Below are positions 9,238 through 17,510 of a stretch of 64,000 bases of DNA, one piece after another (position 1 is the first letter of the stretch; each line of letters begins with the position of its first letter). A program made the translations under genes and the position numbers. The DNA is from Amycolatopsis thailandensis. Its GTDB lineage: Bacteria > Actinomycetota > Actinomycetes > Mycobacteriales > Pseudonocardiaceae. The stretch is from NCBI RefSeq assembly GCF_002234405.1, contig NZ_NMQT01000092.1:23038-87037 (forward strand), read 5' to 3'. The notes under the pieces were generated by a model, which was not told the DNA's origin, made no database searches, and worked only from the letters and a program-made list of their open reading frames with translations.

Positions 9238-10286
9238 GCCGCAGCCCCCTGGAAGGTGTCCGAGCAACCGCGAGCCTCGGCCTTGGGCAGCCTGCCCATG
9301 ACGGAGAAGTGCTTGCCCGGCCAGTCGCCGTCGTCGATCCCGTTGTAGACGCCGAGGTCCTCGGTGAGCAGGACGTGGCCGGGGTACGAGTGCGGCAGCG
9401 TGCTGACGACCTCGATCACCCCCGGCTCACCGACCGGCTGCTCTTCCCAGGTCTCCGGGTTCCGGATCACCACGTCGGCGAAATCGGGGCAGTACAACGA
9501 GTTCCCGGACGGTCCTTCGAGGAACACGGTGCCGATCTGCTCGATCATCCCGTAGTAGTTGTGGATCCGGGTGAGGCCGGTGTCCTCCTTGAAGCGACGG
9601 CGGAACTCGGTGTTGTCCACCGCGCGGTCGATCAGCTTCTTCCAGCCGCCGGAGTGGATCAGGATCCCGTTCGACAGGTCCAGCTTGTGATCGCGCGCGA
9701 CCTCGTAGAGGTACTGCCACACCATGAAGGTGAAGCCGAAGATCAGGAACGGCTTGTCGCCGTAGGTCGCCAGGAACGTCTTGACCGCCTCGACGTCCGG
9801 CTGGTCGTTCTCGTCGAGCACGTAGGTGTGCTTGCGGCCGAAGTTCGCCATGCCCAGCACTCCCGCACCGCGCGCGGAGAACGAGCGGCGGTTCTTGATG
9901 ATGCCGATCGTGTCGACCATCAGCATCGGCAGCCGCTCGCCGCCGAGGACCTCCTGCAGCGTGGCGCCGAGCTGTTTGGTCTGCGCGCCGGCGGCGGCCT
10001 TGTCCAGGTAGATCCGCGACGCGCCCGCGCCGGTGGTGCCCGACGAGGTCAGCGTCTTGAAGATCTCGGACTCGGGGATGCTGCGCAGGTCGTGCGTCTT
10101 GAACATCCGCACCGGCAGCCACGGCAGGTCCGCGATGGAAGCGAACGACGCGTCCCGCGCGATGCCGAGCGACGAGAGGATGCGCTCGTAGCCTTCGGAG
10201 TTCTCGCGGTGGTGCGCGGTGAGCTCGGCGAGCTGCGGAAGCAACTGCTTCTCGCGCTCCGCCTGAGACAACGTAAAGACGCTCAT
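9234..10286 (-). CDS. LuxE-like acyl-protein synthetase
   Basis: 350 residues. The family activates a fatty acid as acyl-AMP and holds it on a C-terminal cysteine before transfer to LuxC. The adenylation motif TSSGTTGAGASRIYLD, the YYGMIEQIGTVF block and the C-terminal GRLPKAEARGCS with Cys341 are all present, matching the cysteine position of LuxE. ATGA overlaps join it to the ligase upstream and LuxC downstream. It likely passes an acyl group between the ligase or ACP and LuxC. Confidence 0.88.
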   Translation of the reverse strand: MSVFTLSQAEREKQLLPQLAELTAHHRENSEGYERILSSLGIARDASFASIADLPWLPVRMFKTHDLRSIPESEIFKTLTSSGTTGAGASRIYLDKAAAGAQTKQLGATLQEVLGGERLPMLMVDTIGIIKNRRSFSARGAGVLGMANFGRKHTYVLDENDQPDVEAVKTFLATYGDKPFLIFGFTFMVWQYLYEVARDHKLDLSNGILIHSGGWKKLIDRAVDNTEFRRRFKEDTGLTRIHNYYGMIEQIGTVFLEGPSGNSLYCPDFADVVIRNPETWEEQPVGEPGVIEVVSTLPHSYPGHVLLTEDLGVYNGIDDGDWPGKHFSVMGRLPKAEARGCSDTFQGAAA

Positions 10287-11692
10287 ACCTGGGCCTCCAG
10301 CGACCGGTAGTCGATCTTGCCGCTGGCGAGCAACGGCACGGTGTCGATGGGACGGACGTCGAACCCGCTCGTGTGCAGGTGCAGCCGCTCGGACAGCGCC
10401 TTCGCGGCGTCCTTGCAGATCGCCTTGGCTCCGTCGCCCTCGGGCAACTCGGCGAACAGGACGACCTTGTCCCCGGCCGGGACGGCGGCCACGACGTCGA
10501 TCCCCACCGAGGCTGAACGCACGGCGTGCTCGAGATCATCCAGGCTGACGCGGTTGCCGAAGACCTTGCCGATCCGCTTGAGACGGCCGGTGATGTAGAG
10601 GAAGCCGTCTTCGTCGAGGTAGCCGAGGTCGCCGGTGGCCAGCACGCCGCCGTATTCGTCGCCCGCGGCCAGCCCGGCCTCGTCCTCGGCGTAGCCCATC
10701 ATCACGTTGGGCCCGCGATAGACGACCTCGCCGACGATCTTCGGGTGCTTGGTCTCGGAACCGTCCTCGCGCCGGACGGCGAACGAGCCGCCGGGCAACG
10801 CGGGCCCGGCCGAACCGAGTTTCTCCGCGAGCCGGTCCGCCGGGACGGTGGTCATCCGCGGGGCGGCCTCGGTCTGCCCGTACATGACGAACATCCGGCC
10901 GCCGACCTCGCGGATCTTGTCGTTGAACTGGGCGACGAGGTCGTCACGCAGCTTGCCGCCCGCCTGGGTCAGCGTGCGCAGCGTCGGGTACTTCGCCGGG
11001 TCGAACTTCAGGCGCCGCAGCATCTCGTAGTGGTACGGCACGCCCGCGAGCGAAGTGACCTTGTGCTCGTTGACCGCGTCCCAGAACCCGCGCCCGAGCA
11101 CGCCGGACGGCTCGATGACGACGGTCGCGCCGCGGACGAGGTGCGAGTTCAGCACGGACAGGCCGTAGCTGTAGTGCAGCGGGAGACTGGTCGGCGCGAC
11201 CTCGTCGCGGTCGATGCCGAGCACCTGCGCGATCGCGTCGGCGTTGGCGAACACCGCACCACGTGAAAGCCGGACCAGCTTCGGGTTTCCGGTGGAACCA
11301 CTGGTCGGCAGCAGGATCGCGAGATGCGGATGCGGCTCCACCCCGTCGGCGGACTCCCGGACCCAGTGTCCGTCGGAGACGCCGTAACCCTCGGGTGCGG
11401 GCGCGTCCGGCGCGGACAGCACGGCGGCCGGGCGGAAACGCTCGATGAGCCCCGCCAGGACGTCGGCGTCCAGCGCCGGGTCGATCAGCGCGATCGCGCG
11501 CCCGGCCTCGAACGCGCCGAGGTAGTTCAGCACGCTTTCGAGGTCCACCGACATCCGCGCGAACAACGCGCCCGGCGGCAGCAGCCCCAGCGCGGCCCCC
11601 ACGCGGGTGACCTCGGCGTCGAGTTCCTCGCCCGCGAGCGTCTTGCCGCTCGTGACCTCTACCAGTCGTGCACCCACACCCAAAAGGGTCAT
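10283..11692 (-). CDS. AMP-dependent acyl ligase (acyl-CoA / acyl-ACP synthetase)
   Basis: 469 residues, ANL superfamily. P-loop TSGSTGNPKLVRLSRG, acceptor motif MYGQTEAAPR, hinge TGDLGYLDEDGFLYITGR and the catalytic lysine near the C-terminus (SGKIDYRSL) are all present. It activates a carboxylic acid as adenylate and loads a thiol. The downstream order ligase, LuxE, LuxC and the ACP gene two genes upstream suggest the thiol is the ACP phosphopantetheine. The start shares one base with the stop of the preceding reductase (TGATG). Confidence 0.88.
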   Translation of the reverse strand: MTLLGVGARLVEVTSGKTLAGEELDAEVTRVGAALGLLPPGALFARMSVDLESVLNYLGAFEAGRAIALIDPALDADVLAGLIERFRPAAVLSAPDAPAPEGYGVSDGHWVRESADGVEPHPHLAILLPTSGSTGNPKLVRLSRGAVFANADAIAQVLGIDRDEVAPTSLPLHYSYGLSVLNSHLVRGATVVIEPSGVLGRGFWDAVNEHKVTSLAGVPYHYEMLRRLKFDPAKYPTLRTLTQAGGKLRDDLVAQFNDKIREVGGRMFVMYGQTEAAPRMTTVPADRLAEKLGSAGPALPGGSFAVRREDGSETKHPKIVGEVVYRGPNVMMGYAEDEAGLAAGDEYGGVLATGDLGYLDEDGFLYITGRLKRIGKVFGNRVSLDDLEHAVRSASVGIDVVAAVPAGDKVVLFAELPEGDGAKAICKDAAKALSERLHLHTSGFDVRPIDTVPLLASGKIDYRSLEAQV

Positions 11693-12417
11693 CAGAGAAC
11701 AAGTCCTCCATCGATGCCCAGCACCTGGCCGGTGATGAACGAAGCGTCATCACTGACGAGGAACCGGATCGCGTTCGCCACGTCCTCGGGCGTCCCGAGC
11801 CGTCCGAGAGGCGTCTTGCCGATGTTCTCGGCCTTCGCGTCCTCCGTCAGACCCGAGGTCAGGTCGGTGTCGATGACGCCGGGCGCCACCGCGTTGACCC
11901 GGATCCCGGAGCGGCCGAGTTCCTTCGCGGCCGAACGCGCGATGTTCGCAACCGCCGCCTTCGAGGCCGCGTACACCGTCTGACCGGCGCTTCCGTGCTC
12001 GCCGACGATCGAGGCAAGCACGACGATGGCGCCGGTTTTCTTCCGCATCATCGCCCGGGCCGCGGCCTGGACGGTGTGCAGCGTGCCGGCGACGTTCGTG
12101 CTCAGCGTGGTGTCGACGAGCTCCTCGCGGATCATGCCGAGGAGCGCGTCCTCCATGATCCCGGCGTTGGCGACCACGATGTCGAGCTTGCCGTGCTCCT
12201 TGGCCACGCCGCGGACCAGCGTCGACACGGCCTTGGCGTCGGTGACGTCCAGGGCGAGCCCGCTCGCGGCACCCGCCGCGGCCGCCGCTTCCTTGGCCTT
12301 GGTCTCGTCACGGCCGGTCAGCACCACGGTGGCGCCCGCCTCGGCGAGCGCCCGCGCGGTGGCCAGCCCGATGCCCCGGGTACCCCCGGTGACCAGGGCG
12401 ACCTTGCCTGCCAGCAT
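11692..12417 (-). CDS. FabG-like short-chain dehydrogenase/reductase
   Basis: 241 residues. Cofactor motif TGGTRGIGLA, NAG motif and the Ser-Tyr-Lys set (VLASIVGEHG, VYAASKAA) are present; the C-terminus ITGQVLGIDGG is typical of 3-oxoacyl-ACP reductases. ATG 12417 is chosen because it overlaps the ACP stop as TGATG; GTG 12420 is an alternative. Next to an ACP and an acyl ligase it probably reduces a beta-ketoacyl-ACP to the 3-hydroxyacyl form. Confidence 0.88.
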   Translation of the reverse strand: MLAGKVALVTGGTRGIGLATARALAEAGATVVLTGRDETKAKEAAAAAGAASGLALDVTDAKAVSTLVRGVAKEHGKLDIVVANAGIMEDALLGMIREELVDTTLSTNVAGTLHTVQAAARAMMRKKTGAIVVLASIVGEHGSAGQTVYAASKAAVANIARSAAKELGRSGIRVNAVAPGVIDTDLTSGLTEDAKAENIGKTPLGRLGTPEDVANAIRFLVSDDASFITGQVLGIDGGLVL

Positions 12418-12656
12418 CACTTGGACTGGAGGTCGGTCACCATGTCGACGGCGACCTTGAAGCTGGACATGTCGATCACCTGGTCGGTGTCGAATTCCAC
12501 ATCGAACTCGTCCTCGATGGCCGCGACCAGCGCCATGTGACCGACCGAGTCCCAGGCCTCGATGTCGCGGTACTTCAGGTTTTCGACGTCGACCTCGCCA
12601 TCGAGGTCCAGCGCCTCGACGAAGACCTCACGCAGCTTGCCGGCGACTTCCGCCAT
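12417..12656 (-). CDS. Acyl carrier protein
   Basis: 79 residues, acidic. The phosphopantetheine site is Ser37 in AWDSVGHM, followed by ALVAAIEDEFDVEF and a C-terminal VIDMSSF helix, as in stand-alone ACPs. AGGAGTACGGAC gives a strong ribosome site. It sits 10 nt after the LpxA-like gene and overlaps the reductase, so it is a dedicated carrier for the acyl group of this pathway. Confidence 0.93.
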   Translation of the reverse strand: MAEVAGKLREVFVEALDLDGEVDVENLKYRDIEAWDSVGHMALVAAIEDEFDVEFDTDQVIDMSSFKVAVDMVTDLQSK

Positions 12657-12666
12657 GTCCGTACTC

Positions 12667-13398
12667 CTAATGATCGTCGCGCGGACGGGCGTCCCACGCC
12701 TTCACCAAGGTAGAGAGGTCGCCGGGCAGCCGGTCGGCCAGCCCGTCCTCAGGGAGACCGGCCTTACCCTTCAGCCACGGTCCCAGTGCCTCGATGGTGG
12801 CCTCGTCCAGCCCGCGGCGGGACAGCCCGACGGTATTGACGCCTGTCACCCGGGCGGGGTTGCCGACGGCGATGGTGAACGCGCCCACTTCCTTCCGGAC
12901 CGCGGAGCTCATCCCGACCATCGCACCGGGGCCGATGACGACCCGCTGGTGCAGGATCGCGCCCATGCCCAGGTTCGCCCCGGACCAGACGTGGCAGTGG
13001 CCGCCGGTGATGACGTTCGAAGCGACCGTGACGGCGTCCTCGACCAGGCAGTCGTGGGCGATGTGGGAGCCGCGGAGGAAGTAGCCGCCGTCGCCGATGG
13101 TGGTCGTGCGCCAGGTGCCCTGGTGGACGCTGACGTATTCGCGGATCCGGTTGCGGCTGCCGATGACGACGCCGTGGCCGTCGTGATCGGGATCACCGTT
13201 CGGCGCGGTTTCCCAAGCGGCGGGGTGCTCACGGCCGCGATCCTCGCCGGGGGTCCCGATGGTCACGTGCGGGCCGATCCAGTTGCCGTCGCCGATGCGC
13301 GCCGGGCCCACGATGACCGTGAACGGCCCGATCACGTTGTCATCGCCGAGCTCGACACCCTCGCCGATGATCGCTGTCGGGTGGATGCGGTTCACCAC
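12667..13398 (-). CDS. LpxA-like acyl-ACP-dependent sugar acyltransferase
   Basis: 243 residues of left-handed beta-helix hexapeptide repeats with an alpha-helical C-terminus. It has family hallmarks of UDP-GlcNAc acyltransferase LpxA: IGSRNRIREYVSVHQGT, GSHIAHDC with His115 at the position of the catalytic His125 of E. coli LpxA, and VGNPARVTGVNTVGLSRRG near the C-terminal domain. LpxA transfers a 3-hydroxyacyl group from ACP to UDP-GlcNAc or to its 3-amino analogue. An ACP gene follows directly. The start is GTG 13398 (GTG 13395 also possible). Lipid A itself is not expected in this organism. Confidence 0.85.
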   Translation of the reverse strand: MVNRIHPTAIIGEGVELGDDNVIGPFTVIVGPARIGDGNWIGPHVTIGTPGEDRGREHPAAWETAPNGDPDHDGHGVVIGSRNRIREYVSVHQGTWRTTTIGDGGYFLRGSHIAHDCLVEDAVTVASNVITGGHCHVWSGANLGMGAILHQRVVIGPGAMVGMSSAVRKEVGAFTIAVGNPARVTGVNTVGLSRRGLDEATIEALGPWLKGKAGLPEDGLADRLPGDLSTLVKAWDARPRDDH

Positions 13399-13556
13399 GT
13401 GAGATCCGTTCGTTGTGGCTGGGAGGCAGCCTGGGGTAATGGGCGCTTCGGCGGTCCCGGTAACGTGTGGCCCGCGCCAGAGAGGGCGGCCGGGCGCAGA
13501 ACCGGCGGCTCACTGTACCGGACGCACCAGAACGCCCAGTCGAGAGAGACTTGCAG

Positions 13557-14663
13557 ATGATCCCCATTACCGTGGTCGACGTCCGTGACGCGGAGGACCT
13601 CGTCGTCGAGGTGCTGCGATCCGGCGCCATCGCACAGGGACCGATGGTCAAGCGCTTCGAGGACGCGTTCGCGAGCGTTTCCGGCACGAAGCACGCGATC
13701 GCCGTCAACAACGGCACCACCGCGCTGGTCGCCGCCATCCAGGCGCTCGACCTTCAGCCGGGCGACGAGGTCGTCACCTCGCCGTTCACCTTCGTGGCCA
13801 CGCTGAACGCGATCCTGGAAGCCGGCGCGACCGTCCGCTTCGCCGACATCCGGCGCGACGACTTCGCGATCGACCCGGACGCCGTCGCCGCCGCGATCAC
13901 CGACCGCACCAAGGTCCTCATGCCGGTCCACCTCTACGGGCAGACCGCGGACATGGGCAAGCTCGCGCCGCTGGCCGCCGAGCACGGTCTCAAGGTCATC
14001 GAGGACTCCGCGCAGGCCGTCGGCGCCTCGTTCGAGGGCAAGCAGGCCGGGTCCTTCGGGATCGGCTGCTTCTCCTTGTACGCCACCAAGAACATCACCA
14101 CCGCCGAGGGCGGCGTCATCACCACGGATGACGACAAGCTGGCCGACGCCCTGCGTGTCCTGCGCAACCAGGGCATGCGCGCCCGCTACCAGTACGAGGT
14201 CGCCGGGCACAACTACCGGATGACCGATCTGCACGCCGCCGTCGGCATCCCGCAGCTGGAGAAGCTGGACCAGCTCACCGCCGCCCGGCAGGCCAACGCG
14301 AAGCGCCTTTCCGAGGGCCTCGCCGGCACCCCGGGTCTCGACATCCCGCAGGTGCTGCCGGGCCGTGAGCACGTGTGGCACCAGTACACCGTGCTGGTCG
14401 GCCCGCACGCCTTCCTCTCGCGCGACGAACTCGCCGCCGCGCTGACGGAAAAGGGCATCGGCAACGGGATCTACTACCCGAAGATCGTCTTCGACTACGA
14501 CTGCTACCGGAACAACCCGCTGATCCCCGACGCGAAGGTCGAGGATTTCCCGGTGGCGGGCGCCGTCGCCGCGCAGGCGCTTTCGCTGCCGGTGCACCCG
14601 CACCTTTCCGAGTCCGACCTGGACACCATCATCGAGACGGTTCGCGAGGTACTCGGCGCATGA
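13557..14663 (+). CDS. DegT/DnrJ/EryC1/StrS sugar aminotransferase (GnnB-like)
   Basis: 368 residues from ATG 13557, with GAGAGAGAC upstream; the in-frame extension to 13467 lacks initiation signals. It is a PLP-dependent nucleotide-sugar aminotransferase: internal aldimine lysine Lys178 in SLYATKNITTAEGG, cofactor aspartate in VIEDSAQAVG and a C-terminal LPVHPHLSESDL. It overlaps the oxidoreductase gene as ATGA. With that enzyme it most likely turns a UDP-GlcNAc-type sugar into its 3-amino derivative. It is divergent from the LpxA-like operon, 158 bp apart. Confidence 0.9.
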   Translation: MIPITVVDVRDAEDLVVEVLRSGAIAQGPMVKRFEDAFASVSGTKHAIAVNNGTTALVAAIQALDLQPGDEVVTSPFTFVATLNAILEAGATVRFADIRRDDFAIDPDAVAAAITDRTKVLMPVHLYGQTADMGKLAPLAAEHGLKVIEDSAQAVGASFEGKQAGSFGIGCFSLYATKNITTAEGGVITTDDDKLADALRVLRNQGMRARYQYEVAGHNYRMTDLHAAVGIPQLEKLDQLTAARQANAKRLSEGLAGTPGLDIPQVLPGREHVWHQYTVLVGPHAFLSRDELAAALTEKGIGNGIYYPKIVFDYDCYRNNPLIPDAKVEDFPVAGAVAAQALSLPVHPHLSESDLDTIIETVREVLGA

Positions 14664-15619
14664 CGACGCACAAGATCGCCCTCATCGGCACGGGCAACAT
14701 GGGTTCCCTGCACGCCCGCGTGCTCGCGGCGAACGAGAACGTGGACCTCGTCCGCGTCATCGACCCGCGCGAAGAGGCGGGCCGCAAGGTCGCCGAACGC
14801 TACGAAACCCAGTGGACGCCCGAAATCGGCTCTCTGTCCGATGTGGACGCCGTCGTGCTCGCTTCGGCCACCGAGGCGCATTATGAGCTGGCGCAGGAGG
14901 TTCTGGGCCAGGGCAAGCCGATGCTGGTCGAGAAGCCGGTCTGCAACAGCCTGGAATTCTCCAAGGAGATCGTCGGGCTGTCGGCGAAGCAGGACGTCCC
15001 GCTGATGTGCGGGCTCCTGGAGCGCTACAACCCTGCCGTGATGACCGCGCGGGCGCTGGTCAACGAGCCGATCCACCTGATGGCCCGCCGCCACGGCCCG
15101 TACGCGCCGCGTATCAAGACCGGTGTCGCGTGGGACCTGCTGGTGCACGACGTCGACCTGGCGATCCAGTTCTTCGGTGGCGCGACCCCGCAGCGGGTCG
15201 CCTCCGGCGCCGGCTACTTCCACCCGAATTCGGTCGAAGGCGCCGAGGACACCATCGAGACGGTGCTGTCGTTCGAGTCCGGCCTCGCCACGGTTTCCGC
15301 GTCCCGCCTCGGGCAGCGCAAGGTCCGTTCGCTCTGGGTGTCCGAACTGGACCGCATGATCGAGATCGACCTGCTGCGCCGCGACGTCACCATCTACCGG
15401 CACGTCTCGCACGACTCGGTCACCGAGGACGGCCTCGGCTACCGCCAGCAGACCGTCATCGAGATCCCGGAACTGGTCACCGCGCGCGAGCCTCTCGCGA
15501 CCCAGCTGGACCGGTTCCTGGAGCTGCTCGAAGGCAAGATCGACGCCGACACCGAGCGCGACCTGATCCTGCCTTCGCACGCCGTCGTCGACCAGGTTCT
15601 GACGCAGGCCGCGGCCTGA
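14660..15619 (+). CDS. Gfo/Idh/MocA-family nucleotide-sugar 3-dehydrogenase (GnnA-like)
   Basis: 319 residues from ATG 14660 (ATGA overlap with the aminotransferase). Rossmann motif IGTGNMGSLHARVL at the N-terminus, EKP at residues 91-93, GLLERYNPAV and the WDLLVHDVDLA active-site block are those of UDP-sugar 3-dehydrogenases such as GnnA and WlbA/WbpB. It would oxidise the 3-hydroxyl of the sugar before transamination by its partner. GnnA and GnnB pairs are known to supply UDP-GlcNAc3N to LpxA in Acidithiobacillus and Leptospira. Confidence 0.88.
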   Translation: MTTHKIALIGTGNMGSLHARVLAANENVDLVRVIDPREEAGRKVAERYETQWTPEIGSLSDVDAVVLASATEAHYELAQEVLGQGKPMLVEKPVCNSLEFSKEIVGLSAKQDVPLMCGLLERYNPAVMTARALVNEPIHLMARRHGPYAPRIKTGVAWDLLVHDVDLAIQFFGGATPQRVASGAGYFHPNSVEGAEDTIETVLSFESGLATVSASRLGQRKVRSLWVSELDRMIEIDLLRRDVTIYRHVSHDSVTEDGLGYRQQTVIEIPELVTAREPLATQLDRFLELLEGKIDADTERDLILPSHAVVDQVLTQAAA

Positions 15620-15627
15620 TCTTCCCT

Positions 15628-15692
15628 CGCATTTAGTCCTCTGGATGCGGTAGTTGCCCAGGGCAAGTACCGCATCCAGAGGACTAATTGCG
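15628..15692. repeat. 65-nt palindromic repeat, copy 2
   Basis: Same length and layout as the copy at 6924: arms CGCATTTAGTCCTCTGG and CCAGAGGACTAATTGCG, inner stem ATGCGGTA / TACCGCAT, and a loop that is itself a palindrome, TTGCCCAGGGCAA. It begins 9 nt after the stop of the oxidoreductase gene. Differences from copy 1 are partly paired on both arms. Confidence 0.85.
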
Positions 15693-15731
15693 TCGGGACC
15701 TGTCCCGGGTGGGCGCGGCTACCGTCCGCGG

Positions 15732-16208
15732 GTGCCCAAGACCCTCAAACGCGCGACGACCGTTCTGGCCCTGGCGGCGTTGACGTGGATGATCACCTCG
15801 GGACTGCTCTCGTTCCTCGCGTTCATGCAAGGCGTGGACGGGTCTCGCGTCCGTCAGGAGGATCCGGGTTCGCCGGTCATCATCTGGTTCCTCGTGCTCG
15901 GCGTCGTCCAGATGGCACTGTGCGTGGTGACCAGGGCGGGCCGGAACTGGGCACGGGTGGCCCTCACCGTTTCGGCGATCCTCGTGAGTCTCGTTCTGCT
16001 GAGCACCGTGATCGCCGCGGTGGTCACCTACCTGGACGCGGCCGAGCGTGCCACCGTTTTGGGCCGTGAAGTCGAGGTGTCGGGCCTGGGGATCGTCCTC
16101 GTCGTGATCGACGTGCTCGTCCTCGCGGGGATCGTGCTCGGCATCGTCGGGTTGTACCGGTCCTCGGTCAACGCTTACTTCGTGAGGCGCTGGCCCCGCA
16201 CGTCGTAA
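15732..16208 (+). CDS. Small four-helix membrane protein, unknown
   Basis: 158 residues from GTG 15732 (start uncertain, no clear ribosome site). Four hydrophobic segments are visible, at about residues 8-30, 47-67, 76-100 and 115-140. No family recognised. The last 34 bp overlap the convergent anti-sigma-like gene. Confidence 0.6.
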   Translation: MPKTLKRATTVLALAALTWMITSGLLSFLAFMQGVDGSRVRQEDPGSPVIIWFLVLGVVQMALCVVTRAGRNWARVALTVSAILVSLVLLSTVIAAVVTYLDAAERATVLGREVEVSGLGIVLVVIDVLVLAGIVLGIVGLYRSSVNAYFVRRWPRTS

Positions 16209-16933
16209 GCGATGAGGGGGGTCAGCACTCCCGCCGACTCCACCTGGGAACCGTCGAACCAGAAGATGGAGACCGACGGGTCTTCGCTCCAGGGGACCAC
16301 GTTCGCCTCGACCGGCTTCCCCCGGACCGTGCTGGTGATCCGCGCCGCGCCGCCGGCGAAGTAGCCGAACACGGGGACGAACGCGCCCCGGACCACGTCC
16401 CCGCCGTCCACCGCGTGGAAGCCGAACGACCGGTCGGACTTCTTGTACTCGTTGCTCATCATCAGGTCTTCGTACGAACCGTCACCGTTCCGGTAGGCGA
16501 TCCGCAGGCCGAACTCGATGTTGGGCATGTCGGGTTCGTCGAGCGCGGAAGCGTAGAGCACTATCTCCCGGCCGTCGTCGCTCTTGGTGCCGAGGGAGAT
16601 GATGTTGCCGAGCGGTACCGAGGTCGACGGAGCCTGGGTGCTCGTCGCCTGCGGTGAGGGTGGCGTCGACGCGGGCTGCGGCAGCGACGAAGACGGCGCG
16701 CTCGCGGCGGGCGGGAGCGGCTGCCGGCCGGGCGGTGGTTTCTTCAGCGCGACCGCGCCGACGATGACCAGCACCGTCACCACGGTGGCGGCGACCCCGC
16801 CCGCGCCGGTCGCGAGCCTGCGACGGCGGCGGATGCGCCTGCCCTTGGTCATGATCGCGCCGAGGTCGGGCTCGGTGAACTCCTCGGCAGGCGGTTCCCG
16901 CAAAGCCGAGCGCAGCGTCTCGAGGTCGGTCAT
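16175..16933 (-). CDS. Single-pass membrane protein, probable sigma-factor partner
   Basis: 252 residues: a cytoplasmic N-terminus of about 40 residues ending in a basic run (GRRIRRRRR), one membrane helix (residues about 44-64), a proline/serine-rich linker and an extracytoplasmic domain with four to five beta-type segments. It overlaps the upstream sigma factor gene as ATGA, the usual arrangement for SigE-family sigma factors and their membrane-bound regulators. No zinc-anti-sigma HxxxCxxC motif is seen, so the anti-sigma role is inferred from position and topology. Confidence 0.7.
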   Translation of the reverse strand: MTDLETLRSALREPPAEEFTEPDLGAIMTKGRRIRRRRRLATGAGGVAATVVTVLVIVGAVALKKPPPGRQPLPPAASAPSSSLPQPASTPPSPQATSTQAPSTSVPLGNIISLGTKSDDGREIVLYASALDEPDMPNIEFGLRIAYRNGDGSYEDLMMSNEYKKSDRSFGFHAVDGGDVVRGAFVPVFGYFAGGAARITSTVRGKPVEANVVPWSEDPSVSIFWFDGSQVESAGVLTPLIAYDVRGQRLTK

Positions 16934-17451
16934 CGTCCCAGCCCGCCGATCAGTTCCGTTCCGTCCTCCGCGGTGATCCGCAGCTTGGTCAGGGCGCGGG
17001 AGTTGGTGCTCTTCACGGTGCCCACCGAGACACCCAGCTCACCGGCCACATCGGATTCCTTCAAGTCGAAGAAGTGCCGGAGCACCACTACGGCTCTCTC
17101 CCGGTCTGTGAGCGTACGCAACGCGTCAAGGAGCCATTTCCGCTGGACAACGGCCCCGGCGACGTCCATCCCGCTCGGCTGCTCGGGGATCTCCTCGGTG
17201 GCGTTCTCGCGGATCGGGCGCCGCCAGCCGTCGATCACATGGTTGACGAGGACCTGCCGCGCGTACGCGTAGGCGTCCTTGCGGCGTACCCGCGACCAGG
17301 CCGCGTACGTCTTGGCGAGCGCCGTCTGGGCGGCGTCCTCGGCCTGATGGCGGTCGCTGGTCAGCAGGTAGGCCGCATGCTGAAGACGGGTCGACGAGTT
17401 CCGCACGAACTCGACGAACTCGTCATCGCCGCGAGCCACCCTGGTCCTCAT
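16930..17451 (-). CDS. SigE-family ECF RNA polymerase sigma factor
   Basis: 173 residues from ATG 17451. Region 2 is FVEFVRNSSTRLQHAAYLLTSD with AEDAAQTALAKTY; region 4 is LRTLTDRERAVVVLRHFFDLKESDVAGELGVSVGTVKSTNSRAL. This is the short two-domain ECF type. GTG 17472 in frame is an alternative start, but a promoter-like pair (-35 GGCAACC, -10 CGTC) would place transcription onset close to ATG 17451, giving a leaderless message. Confidence 0.88.
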   Translation of the reverse strand: MRTRVARGDDEFVEFVRNSSTRLQHAAYLLTSDRHQAEDAAQTALAKTYAAWSRVRRKDAYAYARQVLVNHVIDGWRRPIRENATEEIPEQPSGMDVAGAVVQRKWLLDALRTLTDRERAVVVLRHFFDLKESDVAGELGVSVGTVKSTNSRALTKLRITAEDGTELIGGLGR

Positions 17452-17459
17452 CTCCGTTC

Positions 17460-17485
17460 GACGGTTGACCACCCGAAAGGTTGCC
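17460..17485 (-). promoter_or_regulatory. Putative autoregulated ECF promoter
   Basis: On the minus strand GGCAACC (17485-17479) and CGTC (17463-17460) are separated by 15 nt, the spacing and sequence type recognised by many actinobacterial ECF sigma factors. It lies directly in front of ATG 17451 of the sigma factor. Start-site mapping would be decisive. Confidence 0.45.
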
Positions 17486-17510
17486 TCGACCGCTGTCGTT
17501 GCGTGAAGGG

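Noticed and set aside
7996..10286. LuxC and LuxE as part of a bioluminescence operon
   Set aside because: No luxA, luxB or luxD homologue is present; the neighbours are sugar and ACP genes.
12667..13398. Evidence for lipid A synthesis
   Set aside because: No LpxC, LpxD, LpxB or Kdo genes are in the window, and actinomycetes do not make lipid A; the enzyme is only LpxA-like.
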